DNA from: Henricia sp. BOLD:AAB3569
Taxonomy: Eukaryota > Echinodermata > Asteroidea > Spinulosida > Echinasteridae
Reading direction: 5' to 3'
DNA length: 64,000 nucleotides
Assembly (NCBI GenBank): GCA_037783545.1
Contig: JBBELK010000673.1
Coordinates: 124,001-188,000, forward strand
Below the pieces are notes generated by a model, which did no database searches, was not told the DNA's origin, and worked only from the letters and a program-made list of their open reading frames with translations. This document shows, piece by piece, positions 1 through 8,048 of this stretch (position 1 is its first letter; every line of letters begins with the position of its first letter). The position numbers were made by a program, and so were the translations under genes.

Positions 1-440
1 ATATTGCCCACGTACTCTATATACTAGATAGAGGGCGGGCCTCCCAACGCCAAGTTTAATATGCTCATAGCTTGCATGTGTACTAGGCAGATGAGGGCCT
101 CTAAATGCCAAGTTGAGATGCCAAGTTCTGATGTGACGCTAATTTTGGCATGGGTACCCTTTACTAGACAGCCGACCTCTGAATTAGCGTATCCCTATTA
201 ATATGCGCTCTTATTTGGTATTGGTACATAAGGGCGTGTACATAGGCAGAGGACGGGTCTCTGAATTCAAAATTTCAATAAAAATCAATTTTATGAATGC
301 CAAATTTTAATGTGCCCATGTTTTCTATCTGTATAGATACAGGTACTAGGCACAGACGGGTCCCTGTATGTCAAGTGTAATATACCCATAAATGGCGTGT
401 GTGCTAGAGGACGGGCCTCGGGACACCAAGCTTAAAGTTG
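1..440. repeat. Degenerate dispersed copies of the minisatellite motif
   Basis: Decayed relatives of the monomer that is regular at 1521-2420. The core AGAGGACGGGCCTCT and its neighbour AATGCCAAGTTTAATATG recur with changes near 28-60, 90-125, 245-265, 350-385 and 403-435. Spacing is irregular and identity low. The same theme returns at 890-1010. This looks like an old, eroded edge of the array. No gene is visible here. Confidence 0.6.
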
Positions 441-889
441 CATTGCCCGTGTTTCGGTGAAAGGATTAAAAATAAAAATTAATTTACACAAGCGAACGAA
501 TTTATAAAGCTTACGTGTCTCTGTAACTAAAAATATCAAAAACTTAAGTTTCCGACGTCGGGAGTTGGAGATGCAGGCCTTTTTCTTGAAACGTGCTTTT
601 CATGTTGTGCATGTGCGCGTGCGCTCGTATGTACATGGTGTGTGTGCAATGTGCACATGTGCGCGCACATGTGCATTTGCGTCATGGCCCTGTCGATTGG
701 GTGACCTGCCAGCCATTTGTTCGTTTCTTGTTTTTGATCGCCTGGCGTTGGTCCTTGACGGATTTTTTACGTTCTTGGTGCCAAGTGGGGGCTGATAACC
801 TTTTCTATTCGGGAAAGTTACCTATTTTACCCTAAAAAAACAAAACAAAAAAAACAAAAAAGGGCAGTGCAACTTTGATGAGCATTTAT
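441..889. other. Non-coding stretch with a TG/CA-rich tract and an A-rich run
   Basis: No convincing gene. Positions 600-680 are rich in alternating TG/CG/CA steps and include the palindrome listed separately. Positions 832-861 are an A-rich run interrupted by single C residues. Two short open frames at 565-835 overlap and are explained by the biased composition of this tract. Confidence 0.6.
652..675. other. 24-bp perfect palindrome of alternating purine/pyrimidine
   Basis: The sequence reads the same on both strands: the arm TGCACATGTGCG is followed by its exact complement. Every step alternates purine and pyrimidine. Such a tract can in principle extrude a cruciform or adopt left-handed Z-DNA. 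It lies in a wider TG/CG-rich tract (about 606-675). Nothing nearby shows that it is functional. Confidence 0.85.
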
Positions 890-1010
890 ATTGCAGGTGC
901 GATACACAGAGGGCGGGCCTCTGTATGAATGTACCCTTGATTTGCATGTGTACTCGGTACCAGGCTGAGGGCGTGCCTCTGAATGCCAGGCTTATGGTAC
1001 ATGTGCAATG
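890..1010. repeat. Two diverged minisatellite monomers
   Basis: Near 903-925 (CAGAGGGCGGGCCTCTG) and 964-985 (CTGAGGGCGTGCCTCTGAATG) the minisatellite core recurs, each followed by the TGCCAG/CTTATGGTAC context seen in the regular array. They are separated from the array by about 500 bp. Confidence 0.6.
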
Positions 1011-1020
1011 TAACCATATT

Positions 1021-1520
1021 TTGCGTATTACAATCGGGTCACGGTCTTAGATGAGAGACATTCTATGATTTGAAGCAAAAAAGCCCCTTTTCCCCTTGTC
1101 CAATCAAAATGTTTCATATATGAGTGGGACGGGAATTTTATGTAGTTTATTCATAAGTGCGAGTTGAATCTGTGTGTCACAGAGAACGACCGTGCCGTTC
1201 AATTCAGTGAGACAACCTACTGAAAAATGATCAGTAATCGTGTTGACCTCCATTGACTTTGCCGATTTTGAGGTTCAACACCCGTTCTTTGAGTGAAAAA
1301 AGCCCCTTTTCCCCGTGCATCATATATTTTATGAAATAATAACCAAACTAAAGGTAATTATATACTCTGTACTTTGAAATGCATAGCGAGTTGGGGAGAA
1401 ACATAGACGTACTTTTTTTTATGTACTCACAAAAGTTCGCAGTGAGGGGCTGTTTTCCGTGTCATTTTCCTGCGCTGAGCGTAGGGTCACGGAGCTCAGC
1501 GAGCAGATGCGCGCAAGTTC
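1021..1520. other. Non-coding spacer with a 19-bp direct repeat
   Basis: I see no gene. An identical 19-bp block (six A, GCCCC, four T, four C) occurs at 1077-1095 and 1296-1314, both times followed by a CATATAT-type A/T context. The two copies may be fragments of a dispersed repeat. The reading frame starting at 1379 simply runs into the minisatellite. Confidence 0.5.
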
Positions 1521-2420
1521 ATGGTGCAAATGTACTTGGCAGAGGACGGGCCTCTGAATGCTATGTTTATGGTGCAATGTACTTGCCAGAAGACGGGCCT
1601 CTGAATGCTATGTTTATGGTACAAATGTACTTGGCAGAGGACGGGCCTCTGAATGCTATGTTTATGGTGCAATGTACTTGGCAGAGGACGGGCCTCTGAG
1701 TGCTATGTTTATAGTGCAATATACTTGGCAGAGGACGGGCCTCTGAATGCTATGTTTAAGGTACAAACGTACTTGCCAGAGGACGGGCCTCTAAACGCTA
1801 TGTTTATGGTGCAATGTACTTGGCAGAAGACGGGCCTCTGAATGCTATGTTTGTGGTACAAATGTACTTGGCAGAGGACGGGCCTCTGAGTGCTATGTTT
1901 ATAGTGCAATGTACTTGGCAGAGGACGGGCCTCTGAATGCTATGTTTAAGGTACAAATGTACTTGCCAGAGGACGGGCCTCTGAACGCTATGTTTATGGT
2001 GCAATGTACTTGGCAGAGGACGGGCCTCTGAATGCTATGTTTATGGTACAAATGTACTTGGCAGAGGACGGGCCTCCGAGTGCTATGTTTATGGTGCAAT
2101 GTACTTGGCAGAGGACGGGCCTCTGAATGCTATGTTTAAAGTACAAATGTACTTGGCAGAGGACGGGCCTCTGAATGCCGTGTTTGTGGTACAATGTACT
2201 TCTATTTTGCACATATGCGCGCTATACTTGGCAGAGGACGGGCCTCTGAATGCCATGTTTGTGGTACAATGTGCTTCTATTTCGCATACTCTGTATTTGG
2301 CAGAGGACGGGCCTCTGAATGCCATGTTTGGGGTACAGTGTACTTCTATTTCGCATATATGTACTCTGTACCTGGCAGAGGGCGGGCCTCTGTATGCCAT
2401 GTTGATGGGCCTTCGCTAGC
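1521..2420. repeat. Minisatellite, 47/48-bp monomers in a 95-bp dimer
   Basis: About 17 monomers. Each carries GTACTTGGCAGAGGACGG, then GCCTCTGAATGCTATG, then TTTATGGT. Two types alternate, ending in GGTGCAAT or GGTACAAAT, giving a higher-order period of 95 bp. The core AGAGG-ACGGG-CCTCT is a short inverted repeat in every monomer. Copies up to about 2170 are regular; the last three (about 2222-2400) are spaced by 70-78 bp with extra TTCTATTT(T/C)GCA spacers and more substitutions. Long open frames through the array on both strands are by-products of a period not divisible by three and lack protein-like composition. Confidence 0.9.
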
Positions 2421-2882
2421 ACGCTAATTTTAATGTGGTCCACGGGCACCTCTTTGTGCCATTTTGTGAATCCCAAAGTTCAAGTACCCCGTTCGCAAAG
2501 TTTTGCTAAAAAAAAAAAAAACCAAAAAAAAAAAAACCAAAAAAAAAAAAAACCAACCAGTACCATTGAGTACCAGTGGTATTTGAAAATGCTGGAGAGT
2601 CATCTGTGTGAGAGATATTTTGATCAATCTTTGATCCCATCGCTACGCACGCAGCGAAGCGGAAACGAGGCACCTCCCAGTGGGTAATTTTCAATGGCAA
2701 ACCAAGTGGCTTGCCAGTCCCCTTTACACCCACCCCGCCTGAAGTTCTCTCTGGTAGACTACAGGTAGATTTATAGGCGCTCGGATTCAGAGATCCAACT
2801 ATTTTGTAGCCGGCACATTAAGCAATGATCCTGGTGCTTTGGGACGATATCTTAGCAGAGTCACCCAATAGGGACGAAGTTC
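2421..2882. other. Non-coding spacer with A-rich tract
   Basis: Positions 2508-2556 consist of A runs of 12-14 separated by CC, which may be the A tail of a lost retroposon or simple expansion. The rest holds no recognisable gene. Any gag-like first frame of the retrotransposon that follows is missing or unrecognisable. Confidence 0.5.
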
Positions 2883-3790
2883 ATGGTTGGCTTCATCATG
2901 GAATTAGTCTGTATAATTTTTTCCAGTCGTTTCATGGCAGATACAGGGGCAGGAATTGCTGTTTATAATTGCCCACCGAAAGGTATTTTAAATGCGCTCG
3001 TTTGTCAAGATTATGTCGCCCTTTTCATAGACACAATCACCAGGCGGTGGATAGAGGGCTCTATATACGTTGTGGGTAGGGTCAAGGAAGTACAGCCGCC
3101 GAAATGTGTGACTGCCTTGACAGTCTGCTTCTATATCAATGAAGGGACCTAATCTTTGGCGCAAGGACACACCCTTCAGTGTGGTACCTTTAGGCAATGT
3201 TGTCAGACCCATAACCAAAGGCGATATTTTCTCAAGTACCGACAACAGCCAGGGATACAAGCAAATCTTCTTGACCAAGGAGTCCAGAACCTTTTCCGGC
3301 TTCGAGTGGGTTTGGTTTAAACAAAAAAAAACAGTGCATAAGTTTACTCATCCATTGGCTTTTGTCTTCCTGCATGGCTTAAGAACAGAGGTATACATAC
3401 AGAAATATGGATAGACGACCGTTTCATTGGCAAGTGCCATCCCAGCGATGGAGGGCCAAAGTATACGAAGGTTTAAAACACTTCACTCGTGTTTGTTTTA
3501 TTGCGGTGTGAACAGGACATGCATGGGGACGGTTCCTACATCAGAGCTCTAAGGGCCGTTTACGTCGTACGCTACATACAGTTAAAGCTCGGCTTGTTCA
3601 GCAACTTAAAGAAAAGTCATCGAACAGCCATCGAACAGCATGGTGCATCTCGGGTTCGGCATCTGCTCCAAACCCTATCATTTCCGATTTCTGAGCATAA
3701 AAAGGTATCATTCGCTGAGGTACGAGAGACAATTTTGCGGGAGGATAAAATGCTCTAAAAACAGATGCAACGTTTTGTGGGCAAAGGCCA
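2883..3790 (+). pseudogene. Reverse transcriptase remnant (DIRS/Ngaro type)
   Basis: Three frame segments appear in the order expected for the retroelement polymerase, which would copy element RNA into DNA. 2883-3152 (frame 3) resembles the N-terminal fingers, with an NALVCQDYV...EGSIYVV...PPKCVTALTV layout. 3139-3414 (frame 1) contains STDNSQGY, matching motif A (Asp followed four residues later by Gly-Tyr), then KESRTFSGFEW. 3489-3758 (frame 3) resembles the region after the catalytic site, with LKLGLFSNLKKSH. The YxDD box is not intact: HGDGS sits about where it should be. At least two frameshifts and the lost active site make it non-functional. Similarity is at pattern level only. Confidence 0.58.
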
Positions 3791-3885
3791 AAGTTTTGCT
3801 CTGGTGTTTGTTTGTTTCTGAGGGAATGCTCCTCCTTCATATCTACACTTGATATGATCTCGTGCCTACGCCTCTGTCACCACAA

Positions 3886-4433
3886 GTGCGGGAGGAGATT
3901 CTATTTTGGAGGTTTGTCGATAGCTTCTCGCAGCTGATCCCTTGAAGTCAAGGCCGCCACCTTGCTATCGCATTGCACTGTCGGCAGACGCATCTGGCTA
4001 TAAATAGGGCGGTACCCTAGTCTTACTTTCTGAGATTAAGTTTCTGAGATTACTGGTCTGCAGACATTTTGGGACACACGGGTATGTGTCGCAAGGAGGC
4101 CCTTGATCTATATTTTGTGTGGCTCTCAGTCTTTGATTCGCTATGGAACTTGATGGTGGATGTGGTTGGAGATTCCAGAAATGTGGTGGATGCTTGGACT
4201 GGCCTCCGAGCTAGGTCTAAACCGCTTTCAAAAATGTTGAAGTTTAAATTTTTGTTTTGCCCTCTCCTTGGAGGCAAATTGTTCGCTCAAGTTGACCTAG
4301 GTCCCATCTGGTAGTCCCACAGGTTTTCACCTTTGATTTGATGGCACTTTCGTCAAATGTCCCGGCGCGCAGGAACGGGTCTCCACTCAAGTTCTTCCTT
4401 TCGCCTGTCAGAGGCAGGTCAAGCAGGGGTTTT
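3886..4433 (+). pseudogene. RNase H-like domain remnant of the retrotransposon
   Basis: The domain would remove the RNA strand during reverse transcription. REEILFWRFVDSF (3889-3927, frame 1) precedes ALSADASGY (first acidic residue in codon 3987-3989, frame 3). This is followed by a stop and a frame change to KEALDLYFVWL (from about 4093, frame 1) and VDVVGDSRNVVDAW, which supply the expected Glu and second Asp. A return to frame 3 gives TFDLMALSSNVPARRNGSPL (from about 4329), a conserved-looking tail of YR-retroelement RNase H regions, then a TAG at about 4432. Frame alternation and stops show decay. It directly precedes the hydrolase in the same frame, so one ancestral polyprotein is likely. 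Confidence 0.62.
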
Positions 4434-4457
4434 TAGAATACCCGTCTTCTACGGGAT

Positions 4458-5100
4458 ATGTCCCGAATTTTTCAAGGGCTGGGGTTTGAGCTCTGGGCCT
4501 TCCAGTGCTACTTCCCACGTATTGTCACCCCCCGAATGGATATCGCTTACGCTAAGCGTCACCATGTTCTCCTTGTGTCCGACTCAATGTTCAGAGGGTT
4601 CAAAGGATTCGGCTGGCCCAAGGCATTGAGCGTGCAAATGTTAGCCAACGGAGGCACAACAATGGCCCCGTTATGTAGACATCTGGTGGTATCTTGCAGG
4701 GCTTTTCAGCCGGAGGTGGCTGTTCTGCGCGGAGGCATAAATGATTTCAGCCGATTGACCGACCCTTCGCAGGGTGTACTTGACGTGGTAGGGGTTTTTC
4801 GCGCTGTTGCCCAACTGGTCAGGGAGAAAATTCCCAATATGCATATTTGTTCTTTCCTCAAGGTGCCAAACCAAGATGGTGGACATCAATCGCTCAGTCG
4901 CCGTAGTCAACTCATTATTGAAAGAGGTCTGTCATGAATGCTAGCTGGCAGTTTTTTTCTCGAACGATTACATCGTGGAGCAGGATCTTGCGGACATTGT
5001 GCACCTATCGATGATGGGATATCTAAGCTCCAGCGCAGGCTGCGGCTGTTTTCAGATCCGTTTCGGGCTTGCCCTCGGGAATTGCGATACAATGCTAAAT
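4458..5100 (+). pseudogene. SGNH (GDSL-like) hydrolase domain, frameshifted
   Basis: Esterase-fold domain of the kind found in some Ngaro elements; its role in the element life cycle is unknown. The frame 4458-4937 (159 aa, the longest non-satellite frame here) shows the SGNH blocks. Block I is LLVSDSM with the presumed nucleophile Ser43 (codon 4584-4586; the usual Gly is Ser). Block II is NGGTT (residues 64-68). Block III is GGIND (92-96), with the Asn that helps form the oxyanion hole. Block V, the Asp-x-x-His of the triad, lies in another frame just downstream as ADIVHLS (Asp codon 4993-4995, His codon 5002-5004), so a frameshift between 4937 and 4975 separates it. The segment LWAFQCYF before block I joins it to the preceding polyprotein. 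ATG 4458 follows an in-frame stop and need not be the ancestral start. Confidence 0.72.
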
Positions 5101-5417
5101 TTCTTCTTCAATCATGCCCTCCCCTTCTTCACGAGAGCGTTTTGGTATCTTTTTGAAGATGATCAGTGCGGCAACCAGGCTGACAAAACTAGGAAACGAG
5201 TTGGATACGCAGGGATATGGAGTGCAAAAGAGCATACTTATTTGCAGCATTAGACCGATTTCTGCGGGAGCATCAAAGCAAATGATGCTGTACTGAAGGG
5301 GAGGATCTGGAGTCAGTGACATCACTTGACATCCTATGCTTTTTGATCGATCGTGACTCAGAAGGTCGCACGCAGATTCACGGCTTAGGGTGAAAAATGG
5401 GGGTAAGCACGGGATCT
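5101..5417 (+). other. Inter-domain stretch, no recognisable domain
   Basis: Between the hydrolase and recombinase remnants. Short frames exist in all phases, but none shows a motif I recognise. It presumably represents the decayed linker of the polyprotein plus flank of the foldback insertion that follows. Confidence 0.4.
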
Positions 5418-5580
5418 GCAGCCGATTTCACGAATCCTTGCGCACTGCGTAAGTCCGCTTGCGCAACATTTTATTGCGTAGGCTGCGCAACATTCCTGTG
5501 AAAATTACACGCAAGCTATAGGGCTTGCGCCATTTTGCAAAAGTTGCGCAAGCTGCGCACTCTTTCGTGAAATCGGCTGC
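5418..5580. mobile_element. 163-bp foldback element (MITE-like)
   Basis: Perfect 17-bp terminal inverted repeats: GCAGCCGATTTCACGAA at 5418-5434 and its complement at 5564-5580. The interior is packed with TTGCGCAA/TGCGCA palindromic words and carries no coding potential. I could not identify a target-site duplication. It lies just upstream of the recombinase remnant and so probably landed in an already inactive retrotransposon, separating the hydrolase and recombinase regions. Confidence 0.75.
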
Positions 5581-5601
5581 CGCTCTTGTGGGTGCCCGCT
5601 T

Positions 5602-6528
5602 ATATTAGCTGCATGCACCGTGGACTCTTATGTTGGGCAGATAAGGGCATACTTTAACTCATTCGGTAAGACCGAAGTCTGGCGAGTGGGATAAAAGTTC
5701 GCAAACCCTTGCATCTCTCACCAAGTTCGTAGATACATGAACGCAATGCAGCTGGAGCAGGCTGAGTCTCACATTACTTCAAAGCAGGCAATTCCATTGT
5801 TTTCTGATAAGTTACGATGGTCGGTGAAAGAGATCACTGACCGATCCTGGAGACTTGGCAAAGGCGAAGGTCTTTTCCCCTAGCGCTACGTGGTACAACG
5901 AGACTTGGCCCTTTTCCTCTGCCTATAATGGGCCGGAGACAGAGCTGGTGACCTAGGAGGAATCGGAACCTGAAAAATAACAAGGATCGAAGGAGGCGAT
6001 TTTTTATTCAGCCACACTATTGGCAAGACGGTAAGTGAGGGTGACTCATCATTGATAATGATTCCAAAGTTGCAGGACCAAGGAAAGATGGATCCAGTCG
6101 GCGCAGTTCAAAGTCTGGTTGATCTTTCGCCCCTTGGCGGCCAATCGCAGAGTCCTCGTAAACAAACCCTTCGCCTGTTAACGGACCGAATTCACGGCTG
6201 AAGATGTATTTTGCCGCAACAGACAACCCTGAAAACCAGCTTTTGAGAGCGCACAACAGCCGTGCCATGGGTAGCAACCACACTGCGGCTCCTGGATGCA
6301 TCGGACGAGCAGGTGATGGACCGCTGCCAATGGGCGTCGCGGAAGACGTACAAGCACTATACCCAGGTTGAGAGAGTTATGAGGCGTCAGAGCACGGTCC
6401 AGGTATTACGCGACGCCGTCTCCACAGCTGAACAAAGTCCAATGGCAGATATCGTCGGACAATTCTATAGGCGTCTGAACTCGGGCCTCGGGGCCCGCGT
6501 AGCTTTCCCGCCATCTACATGCAGCTGA
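5602..6528 (+). pseudogene. Tyrosine recombinase remnant (DIRS/Ngaro type)
   Basis: This enzyme would integrate the circular element DNA. 5602-5880 (frame 1) has the N-terminal DNA-binding layout VDSYVGQIRAYF...NPCISHQVRRYM...KQAIPLFSDKL, typical of retroelement recombinases, but with an in-frame TAA near 5692 and a TAG at about 5880. The HxxR box appears as LRAHNSRAM (His codon 6252-6254, Arg codon 6261-6263) in frame 3. A shift to frame 1 then gives CQWASRKTYKHYTQ, with the likely nucleophile Tyr in codon 6358-6360 and a C-terminal tail to the TGA at 6526-6528. The first catalytic Arg region (about 5880-6180) is not recognisable. Stops and frameshifts make it inactive. It precedes the split direct repeats as expected for Ngaro. 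Confidence 0.72.
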
Positions 6529-6784
6529 TATGTCTAAAAATGCCATCACCTACTAACAAAACTACCCATTTTGTTTTTTAATCAATTTTATAGGCAGCGA
6601 CAGCTTGAGAAAAGAAAAGAGAAGAAAATAAAATGAAAGAAAGGCAGCAAGACAACTAGTCCAGTTTTTCTTTCCTTTCTATCTGATACAGTCTCCCGCT
6701 TTCGTTTGAGGTTTGGGTAAGGATTGGGGTGTATTTGGGCAGGTTTGGGGGTTCTCGGCGGCCTAAGAGGGCAGGTTTTGGCGA
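6529..6784. other. 3' untranslated stretch of the retrotransposon
   Basis: No gene. It contains a purine-rich tract (6607-6644) and a T/G-rich stretch, and lies between the recombinase stop codon and the first direct repeat. I take it as the 3' non-coding region of the element. Confidence 0.4.
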
Positions 6785-6865
6785 AATCCATCTAACCCAT
6801 ATCTAAACCCTATAGATGCCGGAGTCGGACGGAAACAAAGGCGTTGTGCAAATAGGTTACTATTT
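6785..6865 (+). repeat. Direct repeat B1 of the retrotransposon
   Basis: 81 bp, identical to 7129-7209 at an offset of 344 bp. It begins AATCCATCTAACCC and ends GGTTACTATTT. With its partner it encloses a 263-bp segment immediately after the recombinase remnant, as in the B1-A2-B2 end of Ngaro/PAT-type elements. Perfect identity of the two copies contrasts with the heavy decay of the coding part. Confidence 0.8.
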
Positions 6866-6872
6866 GCACAAC
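6843..6872. other. Perfect hairpin across the B1/A2 junction, candidate recombinase site
   Basis: Arms of 13 bp (6843-6855, GTTGTGCAAATAG, and its complement at 6860-6872) around a GTTA centre. In the Ngaro life-cycle model the B1/A2 junction has the same sequence as the joined ends of the circular DNA, where the recombinase cuts. A short inverted repeat around a small spacer is the usual form of a tyrosine-recombinase site. At the far terminus (7187-7209) only the left arm and centre are present, and satellite DNA replaces the right arm after CTATTT. Confidence 0.6.
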
Positions 6873-7128
6873 CGCCGACGTTGAGGGCTGCGTAGGAATC
6901 TACGCAGTCTCGAGTATACCAAGGTGGCAGGTGGGGAGTATTTGGACGAGAAGGAACGAGTCGTCAGAGGACGGTATACGGTTGTATGTCTCAACGGTGG
7001 TAAGATAATAGTTTGGCCTCGGCGGCCAGCTTCTGGTGAGTATTATTATATATATACCTTTTTTCCCCCCGCCCACCCGACCTCCTTCCTCATTGCTGAG
7101 CTTTCCTATGGCTTCGGTTTCTATGCTC
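6866..7128 (+). repeat. Putative A2 segment between the direct repeats
   Basis: Sequence between B1 and B2. It contains a second perfect hairpin at 6888-6907 (CTGCGTAG, GAAT, CTACGCAG) and a TATATATA stretch near 7045. In the Ngaro model A2 copies the left end (A1) of the element. I did not find an A1 copy upstream, which suggests that the left end has been lost. Confidence 0.5.
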
Positions 7129-7209
7129 AATCCATCTAACCCATATCTAAACCCTATAGATGCCGGAGTCGGACGGAAACAAAGGCGTTGTGCAAATAGG
7201 TTACTATTT
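7129..7209 (+). repeat. Direct repeat B2, right terminus of the retrotransposon
   Basis: Exact copy of 6785-6865. It ends at the position where satellite sequence begins. The six bases CTATTT at the boundary belong both to the repeat and to the satellite consensus (AATACCTATTTTCTTTTCCC), so the exact joint lies within 7204-7209. Confidence 0.8.
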
Positions 7210-7382
7210 TCTTTTCCCACGTTAGATCTGGGGTTCCCAAAACGCTTTATCCTCAGATTATTTGAGGGTGTGCAAAAATATTCATGAGGTCGGCGCGAAG
7301 AGCACTAATCTACATGTATATTCCACTTGAAACATGCAATCTACTAAGACACTTATTTCTTAAAAGTCTGTAAGCCAAACGT

Positions 7383-7413
7383 CTTCTGACATGACAACGT
7401 TCGTTGTCAGAAG
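7383..7413. other. Nested hairpin in half A
   Basis: CTTCTGAC (7383-7390) pairs with GTCAGAAG (7406-7413); inside, GACAAC (7393-7398) pairs with GTTGTC (7403-7408). The two pairings share three bases, so they are alternatives. A second small hairpin, CGCCAC-GCG-GTGGCG, lies at 7455-7469. Both are kept in the units I compared, and half B has weaker versions. Confidence 0.6.
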
Positions 7414-7510
7414 AATACGGAAATATATGTTTACAGCACAAACATAATTATCATCGCCACGCGGTGGCGCTCTGCCTCCGTGACTCATCGAGTACGAGTA
7501 TTGCACCGCA

Positions 7511-7991
7511 GGGTGCACACAAGTAAATAGGGCTCCCATAGGAACCAATTATAAATGCCCAATTTTCAAAAATCATTTAAAAATACTCACAACTCTCTCA
7601 GCTTCTCAGGACAACAACCAGAATACTCACTGATTTCTCATCTTTTTAATTCTGTCCAATTTTATGGGGGTAATCCGTCACTTTTATTCCCTAATTTCCA
7701 CTTGAAACAAAACTAAGCCTACAACAGTGAAACTTGCTAATCAGACCTGCATCCATTTTGGAACAAAGGCACATACGCTACTGGGCAAAATAGGGCCACT
7801 TTTAGGAGCTACAGTGTCCAAAATGTTTGTAGTTGAAAGAAAAAAATACCCCACATCGCGGCGATAGTCATATTCTACACAAGACCACACTCGTTCAGTT
7901 CGCAATTCTCTCTAATATAAAAGAATTTGAGGGCATACAAAATATTCATGAGCTCGGCGCACAGATCTTGCCTATTTACTTGGGTGCACCC
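7511..7991. mobile_element. 481-bp TIR element in half A (unit 1 copy)
   Basis: Terminal inverted repeats of 21 bp with one mismatch at position 9: 7511-7531 (GGGTGCACAC...AAATAGG) and 7971-7991 (CCTATTT...GGGTGCACCC). It is flanked by a 4-bp duplication CGCA at 7507-7510 and 7992-7995; half B supplies the empty site. No coding capacity, so it is non-autonomous; I cannot assign a superfamily. Other copies start 300 bp after each unit start: 10524, 13542, 16426, 19310, 22323, 25336, 27922, 31339, 34352, 37365, 40378, 43391, 46404, 49417, 52432, 55445, 58458, 61476. All share the same orientation except the interior of the last. Confidence 0.85.
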
Positions 7992-8048
7992 CGCAGTTTC
8001 ATCACTTCAGCGGACGGTATTTACTGCAATATTTTACATTTTGTTTCG

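Larger units (their letters stand above)
2883..7209 (+). mobile_element. Ngaro-like tyrosine-recombinase retrotransposon remnant
   Basis: A decayed retroelement on the + strand. In order it has a reverse transcriptase remnant (2883-3790), RNase H-like remnant (3886-4433), SGNH hydrolase (4458-5100), tyrosine recombinase remnant (5602-6528) and split direct repeats (6785-7209). Having a tyrosine recombinase instead of a DDE integrase, and direct repeats in B1-A2-B2 order instead of long terminal repeats, fits Ngaro/PAT-type elements rather than Gypsy or Copia. SGNH-type hydrolase domains are known from some Ngaro elements. Every domain is broken by frameshifts or stops, so the copy is dead. 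The left boundary (A1 repeat and gag) is not visible, so the start given is only the first recognisable coding trace. Family assignment rests on motif recognition without a database search. Confidence 0.72.

Noticed and set aside
1521..2420. CRISPR-like regular repeats
   Set aside because: The whole monomer repeats and there are no unique spacers; the genome is eukaryotic.
2508..2556. Coding frame rich in Lys/Asn on + and Phe on the other strand
   Set aside because: It is produced by the A-run/CC low-complexity tract.
3999..4006. TATAAATA as a Pol II promoter
   Set aside because: It lies inside the RNase H-like remnant, just after the SADASGY motif, so it is better explained as decayed coding sequence.
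6789..6820. Telomere-like TCTAACCC/CTAAACCC words
   Set aside because: Only two imperfect words occur, within the 81-bp direct repeat, and they are not in tandem.
6785..7209. Solo or paired LTRs of a Gypsy/Copia element
   Set aside because: The repeats are only 81 bp, lie on the same side of the coding region and lack TG...CA ends; the recombinase domain fits Ngaro-type split repeats better.
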